This document shows positions 7,745 through 18,273 of a stretch of DNA of 64,000 nucleotides, piece by piece (positions within the stretch are counted from its first letter, which is position 1; the number at the start of each line of letters is the position of its first letter). Location: contig DATNEW010000013.1 in the NCBI GenBank assembly GCA_035606695.1, positions 62,001 through 126,000 on the forward strand, read 5' to 3'. Below the pieces are notes generated by a model. It ran no database searches. It saw only the letters and a list, made by a program, of their open reading frames with translations, and was not told the origin of the DNA. The stretch comes from Gemmatimonadaceae bacterium (lineage in GTDB: Bacteria > Gemmatimonadota > Gemmatimonadetes > Gemmatimonadales > Gemmatimonadaceae). Made by a program: the position numbers and the translations under genes.

Positions 7745-9004
7745 CTATCTCTTGTCAACCACCACCTGCCCGCCCTTCATGACCCATTTCACTCCATTAA
7801 TGAGTACACTCATATCCCTCAACGGATCTCCGTCGACCGCGACGATGTCGGCGTAGTACCCCGGTTGAAGCCGGCCGAGCGACTTCTCCATTCCGAGAAT
7901 CTCGGCGCCGTTGACCGTCGCCACCCCGAGCGCCTGCGCCGGTGTGAGTCCGGCTTCGACGAGCCAGTGGAGCTCGTGCGTATTTTGCCCGAACATCTCG
8001 TGCACCGCGTCCGAACCCATTCCGAGCTTGACGCCGGCTTTGATCGCGCGACGAGCCGTCTCGATGTTGAGCAGCCGGAAAGAGTCGAGTCCCGCGACCT
8101 GCCGCGGCGTATAGCGATACTCCTTCGCGTACTCGGCGTAGTAGCGATTGTGGTCGATCGTCGGCACGTAGTAGATGCCGCGCCGCGCCATCTCGGCCAG
8201 CGTGGCGTCATCGAGACTCACCGAATGCTCGAGCGTGTTGGTGCCCGCGCGCACCGCATCGCGGCCGCCCTCCGGGCCGTAGGAGTGAATCGCGATGCGC
8301 TTGCCGTACTGATGCGCGGCATCCACGGCGGCTTTGATCTCGTCGGCGGAGAAGGTTTCGTTGCCCGACACGTCGGCGCCGGTGCCCGTTGACGCATACA
8401 TCTTGATGTAGTCGACGCCCGCATCCACCTGCTGCTTCACGGCGTCGGGGATTTGCGAGATGTTGAACACGCGGCCGCGTGCGGTCTTCGTCGTGTCCGT
8501 GTTCGGTCGATACGGTGGGCGCGCGCGCTGTAGCCCGTACCCCGCGGCGAAGATGCGCGGCCCCACGAAGACGCCCTTGTTCACCGAGTCGCGCAGCGCG
8601 AGATCCGCATAGTTCGACGCGCCGAGGTCGCGGACGGTCGTCACGCCGGTTTCGAGCGTGTGAATCAAGTTCTGGCGCTGCAGCTTGAACGTCAGCTCGA
8701 GCGGACGTTGCGGCTGGCGCCACGGATCGCCGCCCGCGTCGGGATCGTACGCGTAGGTGATGTGCGTGTGCACGTCGATCATGCCTGGAACCGCGGTGTA
8801 GCGCGTCAGGTCGATGACCTGGGCATTCGCGGGGATGGCGTCGCGCGGACCGGCGATTCGTGTGATCTTGTCGCCGTCGACAATGATGACACCGTTTCGT
8901 GTGACGAGACCGTTGCCGTCGACGACGTTCTTGAACTCGAGGACTTTCGTTTGCGCCTGAACCGACGTGGCCAGCGCGAGGAGGATGAGGCTATGGAGTC
9001 GCAT
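7745..9004 (-). CDS. Secreted metal-dependent amidohydrolase
   Basis: The 419-residue protein has a signal peptide (MRLHSLILLALATSVQAQ) and an amidohydrolase TIM barrel. Motifs are PGMIDVHTHITYAYD (first metal HxH), DYIKMYASTG with the lysine usually carboxylated, AIHSYGPEG and LEHS (later His ligands), and GMGSDAVHEMFG with the catalytic Asp. The C-terminal YADIVAVDGDP closes the composite domain. It resembles secreted Xaa-Pro dipeptidase/imidazolonepropionase-like hydrolases. It probably acts in the periplasm on peptides or amides; the substrate is unassigned. Confidence 0.9.
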   Translation of the reverse strand: MRLHSLILLALATSVQAQTKVLEFKNVVDGNGLVTRNGVIIVDGDKITRIAGPRDAIPANAQVIDLTRYTAVPGMIDVHTHITYAYDPDAGGDPWRQPQRPLELTFKLQRQNLIHTLETGVTTVRDLGASNYADLALRDSVNKGVFVGPRIFAAGYGLQRARPPYRPNTDTTKTARGRVFNISQIPDAVKQQVDAGVDYIKMYASTGTGADVSGNETFSADEIKAAVDAAHQYGKRIAIHSYGPEGGRDAVRAGTNTLEHSVSLDDATLAEMARRGIYYVPTIDHNRYYAEYAKEYRYTPRQVAGLDSFRLLNIETARRAIKAGVKLGMGSDAVHEMFGQNTHELHWLVEAGLTPAQALGVATVNGAEILGMEKSLGRLQPGYYADIVAVDGDPLRDMSVLINGVKWVMKGGQVVVDKR

Positions 9005-9019
9005 GCTTGTAACAATGGC

Positions 9020-9730
9020 ATGTCATCCCGAGCGACGCGAGGGATCTTCCGTGTTGGTCTGAGAGCCCGCCCACTCTACCGTGACGCCAGATTCCTCGCT
9101 GCGCTCGGAATGACGGTCGCGGCGAGTTGCCACTCCGCGCCGCTCCTTCACCCGAATGTCGAATACTGGCGGCAGCGCGCCCCCGACCTCTACGACGCAA
9201 CCGTCTCGACGACGAAGGGGGACTTCGTGCTCGAGATTCACCGCGACTGGGCGCCGCACGGCGCCGATCGATTCTATCAACTCGCGCGCGCTCGGTACTT
9301 CGATGACTCGCGCTTCTCGCGGGTGGTGCCGAACTTCATCGTCCAGTTCGGCATCGCCGGCGATCCGCGCGTGAATGCCGTCTGGGCGACTCGCACGTTC
9401 GCGGACGATTCCGTGAAGCAGAGCAACGTGCGCGGCACGATCGGGTTCGCAATGACCGGCCCGAACGCGCGCACGACGCAGCTCTACATCAGCCTCGTCG
9501 ACAACTCACGCCTCGACGCGCAGGGCTTTTCGCCGATCGGCCGCGTGGTGCGCGGCATGGACGTCGTGGATCGACTGTACTCAGGGTACGGCGAGACGTC
9601 GGGCGGCGGCGTGAGAGCGGGGAAGCAGGGACCGTTGGTCGCGGGCGGCAACGCGTACGTCGATCGAACATATCCACTGCTCGATCATCTCATTCGTGTG
9701 ACGATAAACGACGTCAGCGATCCACGCTGA
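9020..9730 (+). CDS. Peptidyl-prolyl cis-trans isomerase, cyclophilin type
   Basis: The 236-residue form starts at ATG 9020; a shorter form starts at ATG 9110. The cyclophilin domain (TVSTTKGDFVLEIHRDWAP, FYQLARARYFDDSRFSRVVPNFIVQFG, GTIGFAMTGPNARTTQLYI, FSPIGRVVRGMDVVDRL) would catalyse proline isomerisation in the envelope. The N-terminus is odd: residues 1-31 are encoded by a dispersed repeat, and the short form begins MTVAASCHSA, a weak lipobox-like leader. No ribosome site precedes either start. The 3' end overlaps the convergent LpxR-like gene by 17 bases. Confidence 0.88.
   Translation: MSSRATRGIFRVGLRARPLYRDARFLAALGMTVAASCHSAPLLHPNVEYWRQRAPDLYDATVSTTKGDFVLEIHRDWAPHGADRFYQLARARYFDDSRFSRVVPNFIVQFGIAGDPRVNAVWATRTFADDSVKQSNVRGTIGFAMTGPNARTTQLYISLVDNSRLDAQGFSPIGRVVRGMDVVDRLYSGYGETSGGGVRAGKQGPLVAGGNAYVDRTYPLLDHLIRVTINDVSDPR
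9021..9114. repeat. Dispersed inverted repeat (GTCATCC-type), copy 1
   Basis: The left arm 9021-9047 (TGTCATCCCGAGCGACGCGA...) is mirrored by the right arm 9089-9114 (...GCTGCGCTCGGAATGAC). The element lies exactly over the 5' end of the cyclophilin gene: one ATG straddles its left end (9020) and the other, ATGACG at 9110, is its right end. Confidence 0.88.
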
Positions 9731-10757
9731 CGCCGCCCACGAGCGTCGCCCACGGATGCCACTTCGGGCCAAGCGCGTAGGCGCGTGAATCGCTCTGCGC
9801 GCGGTACCCGAGTGTGAACTCCTCGTAGCGCAGCTCGATACCGGCGTTGCCCGACAACACGAAAGGCTCATGGCCCACGTGAACACTTCGCTTGAACGTG
9901 TTGCCGTCGAGAAAGAGATTGCGCGCGACGGCTTGTCCACTCGCGCCGGCGCTGAGTGTCAGCGCGAATCGATTCGCCTCGACCAGCCACGGATGCGGCA
10001 GATGCACGCCAACCCGCGTATCGAGCCCGAGCTCGGCGTTCGTGATCACGTTGCCGACGGACGCGGCGACTCGCGGAAGTATGTCGGCACCGAATGCGTC
10101 GCTCTCGATGAGCGAGACGCGGCGTCGTTCCTCGACGCGCGCAACAATGCCGGGCTCGAATCCCAGCTGCCGCGACCAATCCGTGGGGCGGTTGAACGCG
10201 GGCCCCGCCCGATGTGCCAACGCCTGCATGTAGCGCGCGAGCGACGGAGCGCCCGTGACGCCGGCCGTGAGCGTGAATTCATCGCTTCGGTGCTCGTCGA
10301 GCGCACGCGCGGTCTGCGACAGGAACAACCAGCCCGCGTTGGGACGCGAACCGGGAGCGGCATGGGCGCTGTCGACACTCACCGACGGCGTATAGATGTC
10401 CTGTCCGAGCTCCATGCGCGCCGAACGACAACTCCGCGCGCCGACCACGCATGATTCGCGGCCGCCAAGAAACGCGCGCGCCCAGATCGGCGCATCGCCA
10501 CCGTCGTAGTCGATGTGCACGCCGCTCGTGTACTCGTCGTCCGGACGATTCCACGGCAGCATCCAGAAATCGAACGCGTCGTTGTCGATGCGCAGCGTCA
10601 GCGAATGCCGCTCGGTCGCCGATGCCGGCGAGAGTGGCGCCGATTGCGAAATGGCCGCCCCAATCGGGACGGCCATAGAGCAAAGAATTATCGCTACCCG
10701 CGGAATTCCGAGCGAAGGTGCGAAGCGCCGTAGTGAGGAACCATGTTCAAAACTCAC
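9714..10757 (-). CDS. LpxR-like outer-membrane lipid A deacylase family protein
   Basis: The 347-residue protein is read from a GTG at 10757 that shares one base with the upstream TAG (TAGTG); a shorter form could start at ATG 10676. The mature part has LRIDNDAFDFWMLPWNRPDDEYTSGVHI, matching the DND...D.YTSG signature of the LpxR/DUF2219 barrel that removes 3'-linked acyl chains of lipid A. It has many beta strands and ends with TLVGGVSVDR. The signal region LRRFAPSLGIPRVAIIL is encoded by what looks like a decayed dispersed repeat. Catalytic residues beyond DND were not checked by alignment. Confidence 0.75.
   Translation of the reverse strand: MSFEHGSSLRRFAPSLGIPRVAIILCSMAVPIGAAISQSAPLSPASATERHSLTLRIDNDAFDFWMLPWNRPDDEYTSGVHIDYDGGDAPIWARAFLGGRESCVVGARSCRSARMELGQDIYTPSVSVDSAHAAPGSRPNAGWLFLSQTARALDEHRSDEFTLTAGVTGAPSLARYMQALAHRAGPAFNRPTDWSRQLGFEPGIVARVEERRRVSLIESDAFGADILPRVAASVGNVITNAELGLDTRVGVHLPHPWLVEANRFALTLSAGASGQAVARNLFLDGNTFKRSVHVGHEPFVLSGNAGIELRYEEFTLGYRAQSDSRAYALGPKWHPWATLVGGVSVDR
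10690..10742. repeat. Decayed copy of the dispersed repeat in a gene 5' end
   Basis: Read on the minus strand, the segment around CTACGGCGCTTCGCACC then TTCGCTCGGAATTCC aligns closely with the intact arm at 46824-46866 (CTCCGGCGCTACGCGCC then TTCGCTCGGGATGAC). About 33 of 41 positions agree by eye. Only one arm is recognisable. It codes for the basic start of the LpxR-like signal peptide. Confidence 0.5.
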
Positions 10758-11920
10758 TACTGATATTGGATGTACAGGGGCTTCGGAAGCAAGCGGAGCA
10801 CCTCGAGCGGCGTCAGCAAGGCGTCGCCTTTCCGGACGTCGTTGTGGTAGAAGAGCTTGAATCCCGTGAATTCGACCGGGTGCGCGACGATGTAGTCGCG
10901 GTACGAATCGAACTTGAGCCACGGCGGACCCCAGCCGTCCATGTCCATCACCACCTGCACGTGCGGCGTGGGCTTGATGCTCTCGGCATCGGGCACCATG
11001 TCGGAGCGGAAGCGATGCACGATCAGGATCTTCGGCGGCAGATTGTGTTCGGTGACCAGCTTGTCGAGCGTTTGAATCGCATAGTTCACGTCGCTCGCCA
11101 TCATCTGTCCGACCTTCGCGCTCGGCCGAACGCCTTCGCGCTTGTAGTGCATGTAGAACTCGGGATCGACGCCCAGATGGACGTCCGGCCGCTCGAGATA
11201 CTTGAGGAGCAGCGGCAACTCGGTTTGCAGCGTGCTGTGCCCCGCTTGGATATCGACGAACAGCAGCCCTTTGCGGCTCTTCGCCCAGTTGTACGCCTTC
11301 TCGATCGTCTGCGGGTTCTCGCGCCGGCGCCAGCCGCCGTCCGCGCCCGGATCACCCGATGCGACGACGGTCACGAGGTGAATCGCGGGAATGACCGGCG
11401 TCGTCGGATCGGCCTTGCGCCACTCGGCAACGGTCTTGTCGAGCATCGACAACATCTGATCCTCGGGATACTCGCCGAGCACGCCCATCTTCTTCGAGTG
11501 CGGGTTGCCGTAGTAGGCGACGATGCGGTTTTCCGGCAGCAGCGAGCCGGCGAGACGCGTCGGGCCTTTCGGCCACGTGTCGACCTTCTTCGCCCCGGCG
11601 CGAATAGCCGAGCGATACTCGGCCTCATCGGCTTTGGTGCGACCGGGGTTCAAGTTCATGCTGTTCGTATCGCCCTTGAGGAACGCGGTGAGCGATACAG
11701 GCCCGGCGATCGCGGACGCGCGCGATGCGGCGGCGGAGTCGCTGCTGACGACGTCGCCGCCGGCGGTGCCGTTCGAGCCGTTGCCGGCGGGCGAACTGCT
11801 CGCGTGCGCGCTGGTGCTGTCGGGCGTGGCCGCTTTGGCGCTCGGCTTCCCGCTGCATGCGGCGAGCGCGACGGCGCCGGCTGCGGCGAAGGAGAGCATC
11901 AATTCACTGCGATACGTCAT
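10757..11920 (-). CDS. Putative secreted lipoprotein of unknown function
   Basis: The 387-residue protein starts MTYRSELMLSFAAAGAVALA and has a lipobox (LAAC, Cys near residue 22), followed by a Ser/Ala/Gly-rich linker of about 55 residues. The globular part has barrel-like strand/helix alternation: LPENRIVAYYGNPHSKKMG, KGLLFVDIQAGHSTLQTE, RPDVHLGVDPEFYM, ILIVHRFRSDM, VQVVMDMDGWGPPWLKFD. This suggests a TIM-barrel, perhaps glycosidase-like, fold, but I do not recognise the family. Its stop overlaps the start of the LpxR-like gene, so the two are probably co-translated. Confidence 0.75.
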   Translation of the reverse strand: MTYRSELMLSFAAAGAVALAACSGKPSAKAATPDSTSAHASSSPAGNGSNGTAGGDVVSSDSAAASRASAIAGPVSLTAFLKGDTNSMNLNPGRTKADEAEYRSAIRAGAKKVDTWPKGPTRLAGSLLPENRIVAYYGNPHSKKMGVLGEYPEDQMLSMLDKTVAEWRKADPTTPVIPAIHLVTVVASGDPGADGGWRRRENPQTIEKAYNWAKSRKGLLFVDIQAGHSTLQTELPLLLKYLERPDVHLGVDPEFYMHYKREGVRPSAKVGQMMASDVNYAIQTLDKLVTEHNLPPKILIVHRFRSDMVPDAESIKPTPHVQVVMDMDGWGPPWLKFDSYRDYIVAHPVEFTGFKLFYHNDVRKGDALLTPLEVLRLLPKPLYIQYQ

Positions 11921-12018
11921 GTTCTCGAGGTCTCTGCGCGGGGTGTGCGGGGTGTGATGTGGTACACCAACGAAGACAAATGGGCACCGTACGTGCCAGC
12001 GCGACGGCGTGTTCAGCG

Positions 12019-13233
12019 TTACGGCGGCGTAGCGGGCGCAACGGCAACTCTGGTGACGCGAAGCAGCGCCCCCATCGTCGTTCCCTGCAGCAACAACGAG
12101 AGGACCACGACGCCGACGCTCATCGCCACGATGAGGTCGCGCCGCGGGACGCTCGCCGGCAGCGACAGCGCCAACACCATCGACAGCGCACCGCGCAGTC
12201 CGCCCCACAGCAAAATGTGCGACCAGCCCCTCGGCCACGCTCGCGTCGTGCGCTGGCTCAGCGCATCGACGAGATAAACGACGCCGGCCCGCGCCACGGT
12301 CATCGCCACGTACGCGATCGCGATCTCTCTCCAGAATCTCGCGAGATCGCCAAGCGGCACCGCGAACCCGATCAACAGGAACACCACCGAGTTCAGCGCG
12401 AAGGCGATGTATTCCCAGAACGACGATACCGCGACGCGCGTCGTTTCCGACATCGCCACGGGGCGCGTGTAGCTGCCGCAAAGCAGGCCGGCGGCCACCG
12501 TGGCGATCACGCCGGAGACGTGGAAGCGCTCGCCGACGACGAAGGAGCCGTAGGCCGCGATCATCGTCAGCGTGATCTCGATCATGGGATCGTCGATGCG
12601 GCGAATGGCCTGCGTGATGATCCAGGCGATGGCGACACCGACGACCACTCCGCCTCCCGCGACGAGCATGAAGCTCGCCCCGAGCCGCGGGACGCTGGCC
12701 GGGGCTCCAGTGACGACACCGAGAATGAGCGCGAGCAGGACGATCGACGTGCCGTCGTTGACGAGGCTCTCGCCTTCGATCAGCACCGCCAGCTCGACGG
12801 GGACGCGCATCTGGCGGAACAGCGCCGTCACCGCGACGGGATCGGTCGCGGCGACGATCGCGCCGAACACGAACGCCAGCGTCATCGAGAATCCAACCGT
12901 CAACCCGAGCGTCGAGAGCGCGACCTCGGTGAGCGCGCCCGTGATCGCGATCGTGGCGATGACGCCGGGGACCGCGAGGAGCAGGATCCCGATGAGGTGC
13001 CGGCGGAAGGCAATCCAGTTCAGCGCGTAGGACGCCTCGAACAGCAATCCCGGCAGGAAGATGGTGAACAGCAGCTCGCGTGTGAGATGCGGCGGTTCCA
13101 CCACGTGCAGCGCGCCGAGCGCGATGCCGGCGACGACGAGCGAGACGGTGTAGGGGAAGCCGAAGCGTCGCGCGACGATCGCGACGACCATCGCGACGGA
13201 CAGGAGAACGATGAACACGCTGTCGACGGTCAT
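12019..13233 (-). CDS. Na+/H+ antiporter, CPA1 family
   Basis: The 404-residue polytopic membrane protein has about 12 hydrophobic segments. It contains FTIFLPGLLFEASYAL in TM3-4, FVFGAIVAATDPVAVTALFR (the CPA1 TDP motif, ion-binding Asp), LVNDGTSIVLLALILG, and WGGLRGALSMVLALSLP near the end, all characteristic of NhaP/NHE exchangers. The start at ATG 13233 is preferred; a TTG at 13260 adds nine residues. There is no long cytoplasmic C-tail. The role is sodium or pH homeostasis at the inner membrane. It is divergent from the HTH/Fic cassette. Confidence 0.92.
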   Translation of the reverse strand: MTVDSVFIVLLSVAMVVAIVARRFGFPYTVSLVVAGIALGALHVVEPPHLTRELLFTIFLPGLLFEASYALNWIAFRRHLIGILLLAVPGVIATIAITGALTEVALSTLGLTVGFSMTLAFVFGAIVAATDPVAVTALFRQMRVPVELAVLIEGESLVNDGTSIVLLALILGVVTGAPASVPRLGASFMLVAGGGVVVGVAIAWIITQAIRRIDDPMIEITLTMIAAYGSFVVGERFHVSGVIATVAAGLLCGSYTRPVAMSETTRVAVSSFWEYIAFALNSVVFLLIGFAVPLGDLARFWREIAIAYVAMTVARAGVVYLVDALSQRTTRAWPRGWSHILLWGGLRGALSMVLALSLPASVPRRDLIVAMSVGVVVLSLLLQGTTMGALLRVTRVAVAPATPP

Positions 13234-13311
13234 CTCGGCGGAGTGTCGCGCGGAATGCAAACTCCCCGGCGGGAGGGCGGTGGTGGGACAGCGAACGGAT
13301 ATGTTCGCCCT

Positions 13312-13469
13312 TAAAGCAAAAAACAGTTATTTTTCGGCGAGTAAAGTAAAAAATAACTTGCTTTTGTGCGATTTAAAGCAAAATATTATATGCTTTTTTC
13401 GTACTTAAAGCAAATGGTCAATTGCTTAAATTCTATGTAAAGCAAGTGTTTCTTTGCTCAAAATCTGCT
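13312..13469. repeat. AT-rich array of five palindromic ~32-bp units (operator/iteron-like)
   Basis: Five units start with TAAAG(C/T)AA at 13312, 13342, 13374, 13406 and 13438, spaced 30, 32, 32 and 32 bases. Four units also carry the inverted half (TTGCTTTT 13359, ATGCTTTT 13390, TTGCTTAA 13423, TTTGCTCA 13453), giving imperfect palindromes with 7-9 base centres that differ between units. The block is strikingly AT-rich in a GC-rich window. It lies 37 bases upstream of the HTH gene, so it is most simply a multi-site operator, although an iteron or recombination-site role cannot be excluded. Confidence 0.85.
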
Positions 13470-13506
13470 GAGAAGGACACGAAAAACAGGTCTCCGCCAT
13501 CCCAAT

Positions 13507-14022
13507 ATGGGTACTCGAGCAATGTCACGGAAGCCAAAGCGCGGTCGCCCAAGCCAGCCGCCGGTTGAGTTCGCAACGTTGCAGCTTCGACAGCTCGACC
13601 GGCATTTCAGCGAACTGAGTCGCTTGGCGTTGAGAGCCCTTGCCGCCCCTCCTGGGGGGTGGATCAAGGCAATTCGAACCGCACTAGGGATGAGCCAGGA
13701 GCAGCTCGCGCGCCGACTCGACGTGACGCGCCAGAGCGTTGCCTCACTCGAGCGCGGCGAAAGCAGCGGCAAAGTGACGTTACGCGCCCTGCGAAACGCA
13801 GCCGAGGCTCTCAATTGCGAACTCGTTGTCGCACTGGTACCGAGGCAGCCGCTCGAACACGCCGTCAATGATCGGGCTCGTGCGAAGGCCCTGGCTGAGA
13901 GAGACAGGCTCATCCACACGATGCGACTCGAGGCGCAGGACGAATCCGTCGGAGACGCGTTAAGCCTCGACGCGGATACTGCGAAATGGCTGACCGAGCG
14001 CCGCTCAGAGCTTTGGGATTAG
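13507..14022 (+). CDS. HTH regulator, mobile mystery protein A-like
   Basis: The 171-residue protein (alternative ATG at 13522) has a basic N-terminus, then LRQLDRHFSELSRLALRALAAPPGGWIKAIRTALGMSQEQLARRLDVTRQSVASLERGE, a clear XRE-type helix-turn-helix at about residues 54-85. The layout and the Fic partner six bases downstream match the TIGR 'mobile mystery protein A' family, which is always paired with protein B. By analogy it is the DNA-binding, probably autoregulatory and antitoxin-like half. The palindromic array just upstream is its likely binding site (inference). No strong ribosome site is seen. Confidence 0.85.
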   Translation: MGTRAMSRKPKRGRPSQPPVEFATLQLRQLDRHFSELSRLALRALAAPPGGWIKAIRTALGMSQEQLARRLDVTRQSVASLERGESSGKVTLRALRNAAEALNCELVVALVPRQPLEHAVNDRARAKALAERDRLIHTMRLEAQDESVGDALSLDADTAKWLTERRSELWD

Positions 14023-14028
14023 GCCGGA

Positions 14029-14628
14029 TTGACTGAGCCTGCAGACGAAGTCGTCGAGGGAGCCACTCCGCTTGATGAAGATGAGCAAGAAGGGCTGCGA
14101 GTCGCTGCCAAGACACGCGGGGACTTGAACCAGCTCGAGGCTGTGAACATTCAAGCTGCCACGGAGTGGGCCGCAAAAAAGCGAAATTTCGATCCCTTCT
14201 CCGTGAACGACCTGCGTGACCTGCACCGCCGCATGTTCGGATCCGTTTGGGACTGGGCAGGGACGTTCCGACAAACGATGAAGAACCCGTCTCCTTTACC
14301 TGCCCACGCGGTTCAGAACGCGATGCACGACTTTGCGGCGAACTTCAAGGCTCAGTATGAGTCTGCCAATCGGTCGCCTGAAGACTTGGATCGTATCGCG
14401 GCGCGCTATCACCACGAGCTGGTTCGAATTCACCCGTGGCCCAACGGAAACGGTCGCCACGCAAGACTTGCGACGGACCTGCTGCTGCGACGAATGGGGC
14501 GTCCGCCATTTACGTGGGGAAATAGCGATCTCCTTAAAGTCACCGCCGCTCGATCGGCCTATCTCGCTGCGCTCCGCGCGGCGGATGGATACGACCTGAC
14601 GCTGCTTTATGATTTTGTGCGCTCCTAA
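14029..14628 (+). CDS. Fic-domain protein, mobile mystery protein B-like
   Basis: The 199-residue protein starts at TTG 14029 (AGG five bases before), right after the HTH gene stop. The N-terminus TPLDEDEQEGLRVAAKTRGDLNQLE is typical of mobile mystery protein B. The Fic core HPWPNGNGRHAR at about residue 137 has all active-site residues of HxFx(D/N)GNGRxxR, with Trp for Phe. Fic enzymes transfer AMP or other phosphate groups to hydroxyl side chains. Target and toxicity are unknown. No classic (S/T)xxxE(G/N) inhibitory helix was seen here or in the partner, so control may be transcriptional. Confidence 0.9.
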   Translation: MTEPADEVVEGATPLDEDEQEGLRVAAKTRGDLNQLEAVNIQAATEWAAKKRNFDPFSVNDLRDLHRRMFGSVWDWAGTFRQTMKNPSPLPAHAVQNAMHDFAANFKAQYESANRSPEDLDRIAARYHHELVRIHPWPNGNGRHARLATDLLLRRMGRPPFTWGNSDLLKVTAARSAYLAALRAADGYDLTLLYDFVRS

Positions 14629-14710
14629 GCCGCTCCGAGGGTGAACGGGTTGGATTGTCGTTCTTTCCGTCTAGCTTCGCTCATGGGGCCGTTGGACCAC
14701 CTCGCGAAAA

Positions 14711-14748
14711 AGAAAAGGGCCCGGCGATTGACTCGCCGGACCCTTTTG
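14711..14748 (-). terminator. Intrinsic terminator after tRNA-Asn
   Basis: On the minus strand, just past the tRNA 3' end, AAAAGGGTCCGGCGA pairs across a short loop with TCGCCGGGCCCTTTT and is followed by CTTTTT. The stem is GC-rich with a U-rich tail, a good Rho-independent terminator for the tRNA transcript. Confidence 0.8.
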
Positions 14749-14750
14749 TA

Positions 14751-14823
14751 CTCCCCGAGTAGGACTCGAACCTACGACCACTCGATTAACAGTCGAGCGC
14801 TCTACCAACTGAGCTATCGGGGA
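14751..14823 (-). tRNA. tRNA-Asn: tRNA-Asn (GTT)
   Basis: Read on the minus strand, the 73-base gene begins TCCCCGATAGCTCAGTTGG. It has a D-arm with GGTAGAGC, an anticodon loop CTGTTAA (anticodon GTT), a T-arm GGTTCGAGTCC, a 7-bp acceptor stem closed by TCGGGGA, and discriminator G73, as in other tRNA-Asn. CCA is not encoded. Its 3' end faces the HTH/Fic cassette. Confidence 0.97.
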
Positions 14824-14899
14824 TCAGACAAGGAAAAGTAGCGAGGCGAAGGACCAAGTCAACTGCGTCCAACCGCAAGGAGCATCGTTACTTATGCTC

Positions 14900-14939
14900 T
14901 GTCATCCTGAGCGAAGCGGAGCGCAGCGAAGGATGACAG
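14900..14939. repeat. Dispersed inverted repeat, short copy
   Basis: The segment runs from TGTCATCCTGAGCGAAGC to GCAGCGAAGGATGACA. Its two ends are GTCATCC and GGATGAC, with almost no inner sequence. It lies between tRNA-Asn and the 3' end of uvrA. Confidence 0.75.
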
Positions 14940-14946
14940 CTTGCGC

Positions 14947-17847
<2,901 letters not shown>

Positions 17848-17897
17848 TCGTCGAAATTTAGCGGAATGCGGGGGACCGAAGAAAGGGCGAAGCGACG

Positions 17898-18000
17898 GTC
17901 ATCCTCGCGAGCGAGTGGAGCGAGCGAATCGAGGATCTGCTTGTGTGAACGCTGTTCCGAAGAGCAGATCCTCGACTCGCCTTCGGCTCGCGAGGATGAC
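17898..18000. repeat. Dispersed inverted repeat, copy between uvrA and a GlsB-like gene
   Basis: The left end GTCATCCTCGCGAGCGAG is mirrored by the right end GCTCGCGAGGATGAC. An inner pair, GAGGATCTGCT and AGCAGATCCTC, extends the stem to nearly the full 100 bases. It occupies most of the space upstream of uvrA and downstream of the GlsB-like gene. Confidence 0.85.
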
Positions 18001-18007
18001 AGGGGTG

Positions 18008-18271
18008 CTACTTCCGTCGCCTCGCCAACCTGCCAATCACCAGCAGTATGATCGCCCCAAACGTCGCGATCCCGATGTCTCGGAGATCGAGCGTTCCTGC
18101 ATCGACCGTCCCCCAGCCCAGCTTCGTCCCGATCCACCCGCCGAGCAGTGCGCCAACGATCCCCAGGAAGATCGTGAAGATGCAGCCCGCGGGATCGCGC
18201 CCCGGCATGAGGAACTTGGCCAGCGAGCCGGCGATCAGGCCGAGAAGAATCCAAGAGAGCCAGAGAGGCAT
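18008..18271 (-). CDS. GlsB/YeaQ/YmgE-family membrane protein (paralogue 1)
   Basis: The 87-residue protein has three hydrophobic helices (LSWILLGLIAGSLAKFLMPG, CIFTIFLGIVGALLGGWIG, IGIATFGAIILLVIGRLA) and the MPGRDP motif of the small GlsB/YmgE stress-associated family. It is an inner-membrane protein of unclear molecular role. A heptamer array begins two bases before the start codon, so no ribosome site is visible. The related gene at 18412 lies just upstream on the same strand. Confidence 0.9.
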   Translation of the reverse strand: MPLWLSWILLGLIAGSLAKFLMPGRDPAGCIFTIFLGIVGALLGGWIGTKLGWGTVDAGTLDLRDIGIATFGAIILLVIGRLARRRK

Positions 18272-18273
18272 GT

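Noticed and set aside
13312-13469. Possible CRISPR array because of the 32-bp period
   Set aside because: The constant part is only about 8 bp plus its inverted half, intervals are not unique spacer-like sequences, and no cas genes are present.
13261-14751. Attachment-site duplication of the tRNA-Asn 3' end around the Fic cassette
   Set aside because: Only ACTCCCCG-like matches of about 8 bases were found near 13260, which is too short to support, and there is no integrase.
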